NCBI GenBank assembly: GCA_021286885.1
Contig: JAJTBM010000031.1
Coordinates: 1-15,209, forward strand
Direction of reading: 5' to 3'
Source: Rhodocyclales bacterium
Lineage (GTDB): Bacteria; Pseudomonadota; Gammaproteobacteria; Burkholderiales; Rhodocyclaceae
DNA: 15,209 bases
Program-made: the position numbers and the translations under genes
The notes under the pieces: model-generated
The model's input: the letters and a program-made list of their open reading frames with translations, nothing else
Database searches by the model: none
Told to the model about the DNA's origin: nothing
Part shown: positions 7,654-14,229 of the stretch, one piece after another
Position numbering within the stretch: the first letter of the stretch is position 1
How the letters are laid out: each line of letters opens with the position of its first letter

Positions 7654-8559
7654 TCAGGCGAGCGCCGCCAGGGTGGCGCCCACCGTCGGATAACGCAGGC
7701 GGGCGCCCAGTTCGTAGCAGATGCGCCGATTGTGCAGACGGCGGGATTCGGCCATGAAAGACAAGGTGATTGGATTGAGCCGGGTGGCCAGCGCGGCGCG
7801 GGCCAGGCGCGGCGGGCGCGGCAGGCCAAAATGGTCGGCCACCAGATCAAAGTAATCCCCCATCTTGAGGGCGCTATCGTCGGTGGCGTTGTAGGCCCGC
7901 CCGGGCGCGCCCCGGAACCAGGCCAAGGCCAGCAGCCAGGCCAGATCATCGGCATGGATGTGATTGGTGTAAACGTCGTCCTCGGCCAACAACACCGGGT
8001 CGCCCCGCTCCAGGCGAGCCAGGGGCAGGCGTTCGGCCCCGTCGTAGATGCCGGGCGCCCGCAGGAGGCTCACCTGGCAGCCGGTGCGCTGGCCAAATGC
8101 GCGCAGCATGGCCTCGGCGGCCACCCGGCGGCGGGCCCGGGCGGTGGCCGGGCGGGGCGGGGCTGTCTCGTCCAGCCACGCGCCGCCACAATCTCCGTAG
8201 ATCCCGGTGGTGCTTATGTACACGATGCTGCGTGGTAGACTCCCCCGCAGAGCAAGGGCTGCCAGCAGCCGGCGGGTACGCGGATCCCCTTCTCCCGCGT
8301 TGGGAGGTGGCGCACAATGAATGATGCCATCCGCAAGCCCAGCCAAGCGGCGCAGGCTTTCCGGGCGATCCAGGTCGGCCACCACGGGGCATGCCCCCAG
8401 GGCCCGCAGGGCTGCCCGTTCTTCAGGATTACGCACCACGGCCCGCACCCGGAAGCGCTGGGCCAGCCACGGAATGATACGCCGGGCCACATCACCGCTT
8501 CCGACGATCAAGACCGATTGCTTCGACTGCTTCAGCAACTGCTTTTTTTGACGTTTCAT
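7654..8559 (-). CDS. NAD(P)-dependent SDR-family protein, YeeZ-like
   Basis: A 301-residue atypical short-chain dehydrogenase/epimerase of the kind related to E. coli YeeZ; the substrate is unknown. The dinucleotide-binding motif VLIVGSGDVARRI is at 16-28, followed by VVRNPEER (41-48), the cofactor-site strand IIHCAPPP and the extended-SDR block VYISTTGIYGDCGGAWLDET. The tyrosine of IYGD could be the active-site tyrosine, but the usual YxxxK spacing is not present. TNHIHADDLA is the typical extended-SDR segment near the C-terminal substrate domain. The first 15 residues are a Lys/Gln-rich extension, and an A7 run falls within codons 4-6. Only a weak GAAGA precedes the ATG. The gene is divergent from the next gene with 26 bp between start codons. 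Confidence 0.8.
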   Translation of the reverse strand: MKRQKKQLLKQSKQSVLIVGSGDVARRIIPWLAQRFRVRAVVRNPEERAALRALGACPVVADLDRPESLRRLAGLADGIIHCAPPPNAGEGDPRTRRLLAALALRGSLPRSIVYISTTGIYGDCGGAWLDETAPPRPATARARRRVAAEAMLRAFGQRTGCQVSLLRAPGIYDGAERLPLARLERGDPVLLAEDDVYTNHIHADDLAWLLALAWFRGAPGRAYNATDDSALKMGDYFDLVADHFGLPRPPRLARAALATRLNPITLSFMAESRRLHNRRICYELGARLRYPTVGATLAALA

Positions 8560-8585
8560 TCTTCGATTATCTCACGGCCCTCATC

Positions 8586-9611
8586 ATGTCGTTCCAGGTC
8601 ACTCTGCAACCCGGCGGCCAACAGTTTGCCGCCACCCCCGACGAAACCATCCTGGAGGCTGCCACCCGGGCAGGCCTGCTGATTCCCTACAGCTGCAAAG
8701 ATGGCGCTTGCGGCGTCTGCAAGGCGCCGGTGTTGTCCGGCAGCGTGAGCCTGGGTCGCCACTCCGAATCGGCCCTGAGCGCGGCCGACCAGGCCGCCGG
8801 CCAGACCCTGCTGTGCTGCGCCCAGGCCACCTCCGACCTGAGCGTCGAAGTGCGCCAGGTGAGCCGCGCCGGCGACATCCCGGTCAAAAAACTGCCCTGC
8901 CGGGTGCAAAAGCTGGTGAAAAAGGGCGATGTGATGGAAATGCTGCTCAAGCTGCCCGCCAGCGAGAAATTCCAGTTCGTCGCTGGCCAGTACATCGACT
9001 TCCTGCTGGCCGATGGGAAGCGCCGCAGCTTCTCGATTGCCAACCCGCCCAGCCAGCCTGATCTGCTCGAACTCCACATCCGGCAGGTGCCGGGCGGGAT
9101 GTTCACCACCCATGTGTTCGAGAAGCTCAAGGAAAAGGACATCCTGCGCTTCGAAGGCCCCCTGGGCAGCTTCCGGCTGAACGAAGACTCCCGCAAGCCG
9201 ATTGTGCTGCTGGCCGGGGGCACGGGCTTTGCGCCCATCAAGAGCATCGTGGAAGAAGCCATTGCCACCGGCAACACCCGCCCCATGACGTTTTACTGGG
9301 GCAGCCGCAACCGGGCCGGGCTCTACCAGCTCGAAGAGGCCCGCGCCTGGGAGGCCCGCCTGCCCGGCTTCCGCTTCGTGCCGGTGCTCTCCGATGCGTC
9401 GCCGGAAGACGCCTGGGAAGGCCGCACCGGCTACGCCCACGAAGCCCTGATGGCCGACCTGCCCGACCTGTCTGGCCACGAAGTGTATGCCTGCGGCTCC
9501 CCGGCCATGATCGACAACGCCCGGAACGCCCTGGTCCAGCACTGCGCCCTGCCGCAAGAGGCCTTCTATTCGGATGCCTTCAGCTTCTCGGCCGACAGCC
9601 AGCCCACCTGA
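8586..9611 (+). CDS. 2Fe-2S ferredoxin / FAD / NAD(P)H reductase (CDP-glucoseen reductase-like)
   Basis: A 341-residue electron-transfer flavoprotein with three parts. An N-terminal plant-type 2Fe-2S domain (1-92) has cysteines 37, 42, 45 (SCKDGACGVCKAP) and 77 or 78 (LLCCAQA). An FAD-binding domain carries RRSFS (146-150). An NAD(P)-binding domain has GGTGFAPIKS (211-220) and CGSPAMI (303-309), and the C-terminal EAFYSDAF is typical of ferredoxin-NADP reductase-like folds. The order is that of oxygenase reductases and of CDP-6-deoxy-delta-3,4-glucoseen reductase (AscD), the name such betaproteobacterial proteins usually carry. No dideoxysugar genes are nearby, so that name is probably only an inherited label; a reductase for an unidentified oxygenase or redox enzyme is safer. 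No clear Shine-Dalgarno precedes the ATG. The next gene follows after 30 bp and may be cotranscribed. Confidence 0.88.
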   Translation: MSFQVTLQPGGQQFAATPDETILEAATRAGLLIPYSCKDGACGVCKAPVLSGSVSLGRHSESALSAADQAAGQTLLCCAQATSDLSVEVRQVSRAGDIPVKKLPCRVQKLVKKGDVMEMLLKLPASEKFQFVAGQYIDFLLADGKRRSFSIANPPSQPDLLELHIRQVPGGMFTTHVFEKLKEKDILRFEGPLGSFRLNEDSRKPIVLLAGGTGFAPIKSIVEEAIATGNTRPMTFYWGSRNRAGLYQLEEARAWEARLPGFRFVPVLSDASPEDAWEGRTGYAHEALMADLPDLSGHEVYACGSPAMIDNARNALVQHCALPQEAFYSDAFSFSADSQPT

Positions 9612-9641
9612 GTCTCCACGCCCAGCCCGACGCGAGCCCCC

Positions 9642-10778
9642 ATGAGCCACACCGCCCTGATTACCCGCGAACCCGTCATCAACCAGCACCGGCGCATCAC
9701 CGCCAACCGGCTGATCGTGCATGCGGATAGCGTGGAACAGGCGGTGTCCAGCCTGGATGGACTCGCCGATGTATGGCCTGAGCAGCACATGGTGTCGGTG
9801 AGCCTGCACCACCTCCTCCCAGCCCGGGCCTTGCTGGAATGGCTGGTGCCGGCCAACACCATGCTGGAGATTCCGACCGCAGCCCTGGGCTACCCGGAAG
9901 TGCAGGCGCTGTTGCCCGAACTCGCCGGCCAGAACTTCCAGTTCAATCTGAGCTGGTATCAAGGCCAGGCCCTGCCGCCGGAGCGCGCCTGGCGTTTCGT
10001 GCTGGTGGATGCACGCCACGATCCCCTGCCCCTGGATCCGCCCGGCCTGACCCTGGCCTGGGGCTTGCCGGATCTGCAAGCATTTGATGCCGCCATAGAA
10101 AAGGGCTACACCGGCGCCAGCGGCTGGTTCTTCCTGGACGGGCTGCCCCTGGCGAGCACCCTCGCCCCTTCCCAGCACCAGATCATCCAGGTACTCAACC
10201 TGATCCGCAACACCGCCGAGCTCCGCGAGATCGAGGCCCTGCTCACACAGGATGTGGCCCTCTCCTACAAGCTGCTGCGCTACATCAACGGTGCCTGCTT
10301 CGGGCTGCGCTGCGAGATTCAATCTTTCCGTCACGCCCTCACCATTCTGGGCTACGACAAACTCTGGAAATGGCTTTCGATGCTGCTGGTGTCGGCCTCC
10401 CGGGACAGCAGCGCCGCAGCCCTGATGCAAACCTCCATCGTGCGCGGACGCTTCATGGAGAACATCGCCGCCAGCTTCTTCCCCGCTGACGAACTGGACA
10501 ATCTGTTCATCACCGGCGCCTTCTCGCTGCTGGATCTGCTGCTGGGCACCGACATGCCCAAGGCCCTCTCCCGGATGCAACTGCCCGGGCCCGTACACGA
10601 AACCCTGCTCGGCCAGAACGGCATCTATACCCCTTTCCTGCAACTGGCGGGGGCGCTGGAAGCCCAATCCAAGCTCGGACTCCAGGAAGCCGCAGCCGAA
10701 TTGCATCTCACCGCCGACCAGATCAACCGGGCCCACCTGGAAGCCCTGTGCTTTGCCGGCACGCTCCAGGTTTCCTAG
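9642..10778 (+). CDS. HDOD-domain protein with degenerate EAL half
   Basis: A 378-residue cytoplasmic signalling protein. The C-terminal HDOD domain (about 175-370) is recognisable from IIQVLNLIRNTAELREIEAL (181-200), the segment TQDVALSYKLLRYINGACFG (202-221), IQSFRHALTILGY (226-238) and LWKWLSMLLVSA (241-252). The N-terminal half begins LITREPVINQHRRITANRL and ends GWFFLDGLPL, the layout of the YuxH-type 'EAL and modified HD-GYP' proteins. It lacks an EAL signature and acidic metal ligands, so c-di-GMP hydrolysis is not expected. Proteins of this kind act as scaffolds in motility, biofilm and c-di-GMP circuits, but no partner can be named here. It follows the reductase by 30 bp. The pilT/pilU genes are in the same window but not adjacent. 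Confidence 0.85.
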   Translation: MSHTALITREPVINQHRRITANRLIVHADSVEQAVSSLDGLADVWPEQHMVSVSLHHLLPARALLEWLVPANTMLEIPTAALGYPEVQALLPELAGQNFQFNLSWYQGQALPPERAWRFVLVDARHDPLPLDPPGLTLAWGLPDLQAFDAAIEKGYTGASGWFFLDGLPLASTLAPSQHQIIQVLNLIRNTAELREIEALLTQDVALSYKLLRYINGACFGLRCEIQSFRHALTILGYDKLWKWLSMLLVSASRDSSAAALMQTSIVRGRFMENIAASFFPADELDNLFITGAFSLLDLLLGTDMPKALSRMQLPGPVHETLLGQNGIYTPFLQLAGALEAQSKLGLQEAAAELHLTADQINRAHLEALCFAGTLQVS

Positions 10779-10858
10779 CCCGCCAGGGCCAGCCCGATGG
10801 GCCTGCTACAGTCAGCGCCATTCATTCCCAGCTTTTCAAAGCCTTACGGAGTCGCGCC

Positions 10859-11077
10859 ATGACTGTCTTCCGCCTCGAAATCCAGTCTCCCGAAACTGCC
10901 CAGCCCCGTGTTGTGGCCCAGCACCTGGACCCCGCCTGGCTCAAGCAGCGGGGCTATGAAATCGCCCGCAGTCTGGGCGATGCCCGTGCCCTGTGGTCCC
11001 CCGAGCCGGGCCCCTGCGCGGGCCGGCTGGCCCTGCACTGCCGCAGCGGCCACGCCCTGACCATCAGCCACGGCTGA
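10859..11077 (+). CDS. Small uncharacterised protein, 72 aa
   Basis: I do not recognise this protein. It begins MTVFRLEIQSPETAQP and ends GRLALHCRSGHALTISHG. It is soluble-looking, without membrane segment or signal peptide, with two cysteines (53, 61) and three histidines (22, 60, 65) plus a C-terminal one; this does not form a clear zinc motif. The ATG at 10859 is preceded by CGGAG (10847-10851) with seven bases of spacing, which is better than most starts in this window and supports real translation. The frame is open upstream to 10748, but that part overlaps the HDOD gene and has no ribosome site. It lies 80 bp after the HDOD gene and 134 bp before the permease gene. Confidence 0.6.
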   Translation: MTVFRLEIQSPETAQPRVVAQHLDPAWLKQRGYEIARSLGDARALWSPEPGPCAGRLALHCRSGHALTISHG

Positions 11078-11082
11078 ACCCG

Positions 11083-11091
11083 CCCCCCCCC
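11083..11091 (+). repeat. Run of nine C
   Basis: A C9 homopolymer six bases after the stop codon of the small gene. It is outside coding sequence, so length changes would not shift a frame. Confidence 0.9.
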
Positions 11092-11164
11092 AAAGCTACC
11101 TGCCGCAAGTGGACTGCCGGGCCCGGCATCCCACGGCCCAGCGGTTCCCTGGGCAATGGGGCCC

Positions 11165-11183
11165 GGGCCGTACAATCCGGCCC
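11165..11183 (+). promoter_or_regulatory. TACAAT box within a small GGGCCG/CGGCCC dyad
   Basis: TACAAT (11171-11176) matches the -10 consensus in five of six bases and is 36 bases before the permease start. It is flanked by GGGCCG (11165-11170) and CGGCCC (11178-11183), which pair, and TTTCG follows. The same stretch can therefore be read as a permease -10 without a good -35, or as a weak terminator for the 72-residue gene. Confidence 0.35.
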
Positions 11184-11211
11184 TTTCGTTCCAGGCCTCG
11201 GCCCAGCCTTC

Positions 11212-12120
11212 ATGTCTGCCAATACCCGCAAGGGCTTTCTGCTCGGCCTCGCGGCCACCGCCATTTGGGGGTCGGTGGTCATGGTGCCCCTGCTGGTGCC
11301 GGAGTTTTCCCCGCTCCAGATCTCGGTGGGGCGTTATCTGCTGTACGGGCTGGTATCGTTGATCTGGCTGCTGCCGCGCCGGCGCCGCATCCTGCCCAAG
11401 ACCACGCCCCAGGTCTGGCTGGTGCTGGGTTGGCTGAGCCTGCTGGGCAATATTCTGTTTTACACCCTGCTCACCACCGCCGTGACCCGGGTCGGGGCGG
11501 CCATGACGGCGCTGATCGTGGGGCTGACGCCGGTCAGCATCTCGGTGGCGGGCTACCTGAAAGAACGCAACCTTCCCCTGAGCCGCCTGGCACCCGCCCT
11601 GGTGCTGGGCTGCCTGGGCATTTTATGCACCACCGCACCGGCCCTGTTCGGCCAGGATCTGGCCTTTGGCGCGGATCAATGGCTGGGCCTGCTGGGCGCC
11701 CTGGGCGCGCTGGTGTCGTGGAGCGCCTACGCGGTGGCCAACAGCGGCTGGCTGGCGCGCTTCAAGCAATTCAGCGATAGCGAATGGAGTCTGCTGCTGG
11801 GTTTTGTGACCGGGCTGGAGGCGCTGTTGCTGCTCCCCCTCGCCCTCGACGGGCAGAGCCGGGAGGTGGGCGCCTGGCTGCGCTTTGCGCTGGGCTGCGG
11901 CTGGAATGCGGTGTTCGCATCGCTGGTCTGCAATGCCCTGTGGAACCGGATGAGCCGGCTGCTGCCCCTCACCCTTTCGGGCCAGATGATCCTGTTCGAG
12001 ACCCTGTTTGCGCTGATCTACTGCTTCATCTGGGAAGCCCGCTGGCCAGGCCCAAGCGAGCTACTGGCAGCGGTGCTGCTGGGGATCAGCGTGGGGCGCT
12101 GTGTGGCGGTGCATCGCTGA
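11212..12120 (+). CDS. EamA/DMT-superfamily permease
   Basis: A 302-residue integral membrane protein of the drug/metabolite transporter superfamily. It shows about ten hydrophobic helices in two EamA-like halves. The first half starts KGFLLGLAATAIWGSVVMVP (7-26) and includes ISVGRYLLYGLVSLIWLLP and a helix with the segment MTALIVGLTPVSISVAGYLK; the second includes LGALGALVSWSAYAVANSGW and the last helix SELLAAVLLGISVG. Family members export amino acids, nucleosides or other small metabolites; the substrate cannot be told from sequence. I use ATG 11212. The frame is open further upstream (to 10993), but the added stretch is Pro/Arg-rich, overlaps the small upstream gene and is not membrane-like. 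No strong Shine-Dalgarno is seen. The stop codon is one base from the stop of the convergent hydrolase gene. Confidence 0.88.
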   Translation: MSANTRKGFLLGLAATAIWGSVVMVPLLVPEFSPLQISVGRYLLYGLVSLIWLLPRRRRILPKTTPQVWLVLGWLSLLGNILFYTLLTTAVTRVGAAMTALIVGLTPVSISVAGYLKERNLPLSRLAPALVLGCLGILCTTAPALFGQDLAFGADQWLGLLGALGALVSWSAYAVANSGWLARFKQFSDSEWSLLLGFVTGLEALLLLPLALDGQSREVGAWLRFALGCGWNAVFASLVCNALWNRMSRLLPLTLSGQMILFETLFALIYCFIWEARWPGPSELLAAVLLGISVGRCVAVHR

Positions 12121-12121
12121 G

Positions 12122-12799
12122 CTATGCCCTGCCCCGGGCCAGGCTGCGGGTCTGGTGACGCAGGCGGGCGAGCACGCCGCCACGCCCCCGGTGGGCCGTC
12201 CGGGCCGGGAGCGCAGCGCCCGCCTCACCCCCTACCGCTTGACCCTGGCGAAACCGCTCCAGCAGCGCAAGCCCTTCCGGCCAGGGGCCGTGGCCTGAAT
12301 CCACGTTGATGTGGCCTGCATCCCCCAGATCCACCAGCTGGCTTCCCCATGCCCGGGCCCAAGCCTCGCTACAGGCAAAGCTGGCCCACGGATCACTCCG
12401 GCTCGCCACCAGCAGGCTGGGCACCCCAAACGGGGTGGCCGGGATCAGCCCATCCAGCCCGCCCGGCTGGCCCCAGGCCGAAGCCGGACGCAGGCCCACC
12501 GCATCAAAGCGGGTCGGGTCGGGGGGTGCCACCAGCAGGAGGCCCGCCACCCGGTCAGGGCGATCGGCGGCTGCCACCACCGAGGCCAGACACCCGAAGC
12601 TGTGGGCCACCAGCCAGACCCGCCCGCCCATGTGGTCAATCTCGCGGCGCAGTTCATGGGCCCAGCGGGCCAGCGTCGGGGCGCTCCAGTCGATATGGCG
12701 CACCCGGCGGGCCTCGGGCAACTGCCCTTCCAGCCAGGTCTGCCAGTGGGCCGGGCCGCTATTGCCCAGCCCGGGAACGATCAGGGTATTTGCGTGCAT
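12122..12799 (-). CDS. RBBP9/YdeN-family serine hydrolase (alpha/beta fold)
   Basis: A 225-residue alpha/beta hydrolase of the RBBP9/YdeN family (COG3545). Motifs: the N-terminal VPGLGNSGPAHWQTWLE (8-24), the nucleophile elbow VAHSFGCLA (64-72) with Ser67, RSDPW (134-138) with acid Asp136, and GDAGHINVDSGHGPWPEG (159-176) with base His163. All three catalytic residues are in place; the natural substrate is unknown. The ATG at 12797-12799 has AAGGAG (12813-12808 on the minus strand) with eight bases of spacing, so the longer open frame to 12997 is rejected; that extension would translate a GGGATA repeat and a terminator. Family members are usually around 180-190 residues. Here a basic Ala/Arg/Gly-rich tail of about 40 residues follows residue 185. 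The gene runs against the permease with a 1-bp gap. Confidence 0.88.
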   Translation of the reverse strand: MHANTLIVPGLGNSGPAHWQTWLEGQLPEARRVRHIDWSAPTLARWAHELRREIDHMGGRVWLVAHSFGCLASVVAAADRPDRVAGLLLVAPPDPTRFDAVGLRPASAWGQPGGLDGLIPATPFGVPSLLVASRSDPWASFACSEAWARAWGSQLVDLGDAGHINVDSGHGPWPEGLALLERFRQGQAVGGEAGAALPARTAHRGRGGVLARLRHQTRSLARGRA

Positions 12800-12834
12800 C
12801 GCCTGGACTCCTTGTGGACACGCGCCCTGCCACG

Positions 12835-12860
12835 AAAAAACGCCACCGGGAGCGGTGGCG
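12835..12860 (-). terminator. Intrinsic terminator of the sbp transcript
   Basis: On the minus strand CGCCACCG - CTCC - CGGTGGCG (12860-12841) forms a perfect 8-bp GC-rich stem with a four-base loop, followed by TTTTTTCG (12840-12833). It lies 150 bp after the sbp stop and 36 bp before the hydrolase start, so it separates those two genes. Confidence 0.85.
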
Positions 12861-12890
12861 CAAACTTGATGCAGGGGAAGCAGGAATAAA

Positions 12891-12918
12891 GGGATAGGGA
12901 TAGGGATAGATAGGGATA
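12891..12918 (+). repeat. GGGATA short tandem repeat
   Basis: GGGATA occurs three times in perfect tandem (12891-12908), then GATA, then GGGATA again (12913-12918). A degraded continuation rich in AAAGG/GATAAA runs to about 12934. The tract lies in the 3' untranslated region of sbp, between its stop and terminator, and its purine-rich, AT-richer composition differs from the surroundings. Confidence 0.9.
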
Positions 12919-12940
12919 AAGGTAAAGAGATAAAGCGCAA

Positions 12941-12993
12941 GCGGTCATGCGGTAAGACCGCGCCCGGCAGAGGCGTCCATCCTGCCGGACGCC
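12941..12993 (-). repeat. Cluster of alternative hairpins after sbp
   Basis: Three pairings are possible just after the sbp stop: GCGGTC/GACCGC (12941-12946 with 12956-12961), CCGGCAG/CTGCCGG (12964-12970 with 12982-12988) and GGCGTCC/GGACGCC (12972-12978 with 12987-12993). The last two exclude each other. None has a U tract; RNA 3'-end protection is one option. Confidence 0.5.
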
Positions 12994-13012
12994 CCAACGC
13001 AGTTCAGCCCCC

Positions 13013-14035
13013 TTACTTAGCGCTGATTTGATCGAACACGCCGCCATCAGCAAAGTGGATTTTCTGGGCCTTGGTCCAGCCGCCGAACACGTCGTCGATG
13101 GTGAACAATTTGACCGGCGCGAACTGCTTGGCGTACTTGGCAGCGATCTTGGCATCCACCGGGCGGTAGTAGTTCTTGCCGGCGATTTCCTGGCCTTCGG
13201 GGGAGTACAGGTACTTCACGTACTCTTCAGCCACCTTGCGGGTGCCGCGCTTGTCCACCACCTTGTCGACCACGGCGACGGGCGGCTCGGCCAGGATGGA
13301 GACCGACGGGGTCACGATATCGAACTTGTCCGGGCCCAGCTCCTTGACGGCCAGATAGGCTTCGTTTTCCCAGGCGATCAGCACGTCACCAATACCGCGC
13401 TCCACGAAGGTGGTGGTCGCGCCCCGGGCGCCGGAGTCCAGCACCTTCACGTTGCCGTAGAGCTTCTTCACGAAATCCTTGGCGCCGGCCTCATTGCCAC
13501 CGGGCAGCTTGAGGGCGTAACCCCAGGCGGCAAGGTAGTTCCAGCGGGCACCGCCAGAAGTCTTGGGATTGGGGGTGATCACCTCCACCCCGGGCTTCAC
13601 CAGATCCGGCCAGTCCTTCAGCTTCTTGGGGTTGCCCTTGCGCACCAGGAACACGATGGTGGAGGTGTAGGGCGAGGCGTTATGGGGCAGCTGCTTTTGC
13701 CAATCCTGGCGCACCAGCTTGCCGTGGTCGTAGAGGGCGTCGATGTCGGCGGCCAGCGCCAGCGTCACCACATCGGCTTCCAGACCGTCGATCACCGAGC
13801 GAGCCTGCTTGCCAGAGCCCCCGTGGGAAGCCTTGATGGTCACCTTCTCATTGGCCTTGGCCTTCCAGTACTTGGCGAAGGCGGCGTTGTAATCCTGATA
13901 CAGCTCCCGGGTCGGGTCGTAAGATACATTGAGCAGGCTCACATCTGCATGGGCAAGGCCAGAGATGCCCAGCACCAGGGCCAGGGACAGCAGGGAGCGG
14001 CGAACGAGGCGGGATTGGGGCAATTGGGACAGCAT
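13013..14035 (-). CDS. sbp: Periplasmic sulfate-binding protein of the sulfate ABC importer
   Basis: A 340-residue solute-binding protein of the Sbp/CysP family that delivers sulfate (or thiosulfate) in the periplasm to the CysTWA permease for sulfur assimilation. The signal peptide is clear: basic VRR (11-13), hydrophobic [13 protein letters not shown], cleavage after AHA (28-30). Family motifs follow: [17 protein letters not shown] from residue 34, [17 protein letters not shown], the segment [54 protein letters not shown] and [12 protein letters not shown] lies eight bases before the ATG (14033-14035). No cysT, cysW or cysA is next to it; it has its own promoter region and terminator, so it appears monocistronic, with the permease genes elsewhere. 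Sbp versus CysP (sulfate versus thiosulfate preference) cannot be decided by eye. Confidence 0.94.
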   Translation of the reverse strand: MLSQLPQSRLVRRSLLSLALVLGISGLAHADVSLLNVSYDPTRELYQDYNAAFAKYWKAKANEKVTIKASHGGSGKQARSVIDGLEADVVTLALAADIDALYDHGKLVRQDWQKQLPHNASPYTSTIVFLVRKGNPKKLKDWPDLVKPGVEVITPNPKTSGGARWNYLAAWGYALKLPGGNEAGAKDFVKKLYGNVKVLDSGARGATTTFVERGIGDVLIAWENEAYLAVKELGPDKFDIVTPSVSILAEPPVAVVDKVVDKRGTRKVAEEYVKYLYSPEGQEIAGKNYYRPVDAKIAAKYAKQFAPVKLFTIDDVFGGWTKAQKIHFADGGVFDQISAK

Positions 14036-14080
14036 GGTGATATCTCCGGGACTTCCTGAATTCGTTGAGGATTCAGACGC

Positions 14081-14109
14081 AGTCTAGGGACACCCCGCCC
14101 CCATACGAA
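14081..14109 (-). promoter_or_regulatory. Candidate sbp promoter
   Basis: On the minus strand TTCGTA (14109-14104) and TAGACT (14086-14081) are 17 bp apart. They match the -35 consensus in three and the -10 in four of six bases. This puts the start of transcription near 14074, about 39 bases before the ATG. The poor -35 fits a promoter that needs an activator. Confidence 0.45.
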
Positions 14110-14126
14110 CCAAGAAAAACTTGATT

Positions 14127-14149
14127 GCTTATTACGCCCAGCCATAAGC
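14127..14149. promoter_or_regulatory. LysR-type operator dyad upstream of sbp (CysB candidate)
   Basis: GCTTAT (14127-14132) and ATAAGC (14144-14149) form a perfect dyad with an 11-base centre, which contains the T-N11-A form of LysR-type regulator sites. Its centre is about 64 bp upstream of the transcription start predicted for sbp, the usual place of the recognition site of such activators. CysB, a LysR-type activator of sulfate uptake genes, is the natural candidate. The assignment is inference. Confidence 0.45.
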
Positions 14150-14185
14150 CAGCATGCCCAGCTGGCTCCCGGGGCAGAGCCACGG

Positions 14186-14191
14186 GATAAT
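14186..14191 (+). promoter_or_regulatory. Candidate -10 element for the HAD hydrolase
   Basis: GATAAT, 38 bases before the ATG at 14230, with no clear -35. Similar boxes followed by C occur before several other genes in the window. Confidence 0.35.
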
Positions 14192-14229
14192 CCCCCTCCC
14201 TGCCCTGCTGGCCTGCGCCCCCGGAACCC

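Noticed and set aside
7255..8238. Plus-strand frame of 327 codons across hemJ and the SDR gene
   Set aside because: It crosses two genes with recognised families on the other strand and has shadow-type composition.
8548..8576. TTGACG as -35 for the reductase gene
   Set aside because: No -10-like hexamer is found 16-18 bp downstream; the nearest T/A-rich hexamer is only 11-13 bp away.
8556..10736. Open reading frame of 726 codons on the minus strand
   Set aside because: It is antisense to the reductase and HDOD genes, which have clear family motifs. It is rich in Gly/Gln/His/Val as GC-rich shadow frames are, with no domain visible.
11115..11128. 14-bp palindrome TGCCGGGCCCGGCA before the permease gene
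   Set aside because: It is built from GGGCCC in a very GC-rich stretch, with no loop for an RNA hairpin and no other copy noticed, so chance is sufficient.
13028..14059. Plus-strand frame of 343 codons antisense to sbp
   Set aside because: Sbp has a signal peptide, family motifs and its own promoter and terminator on the minus strand; the plus frame shows no domain.
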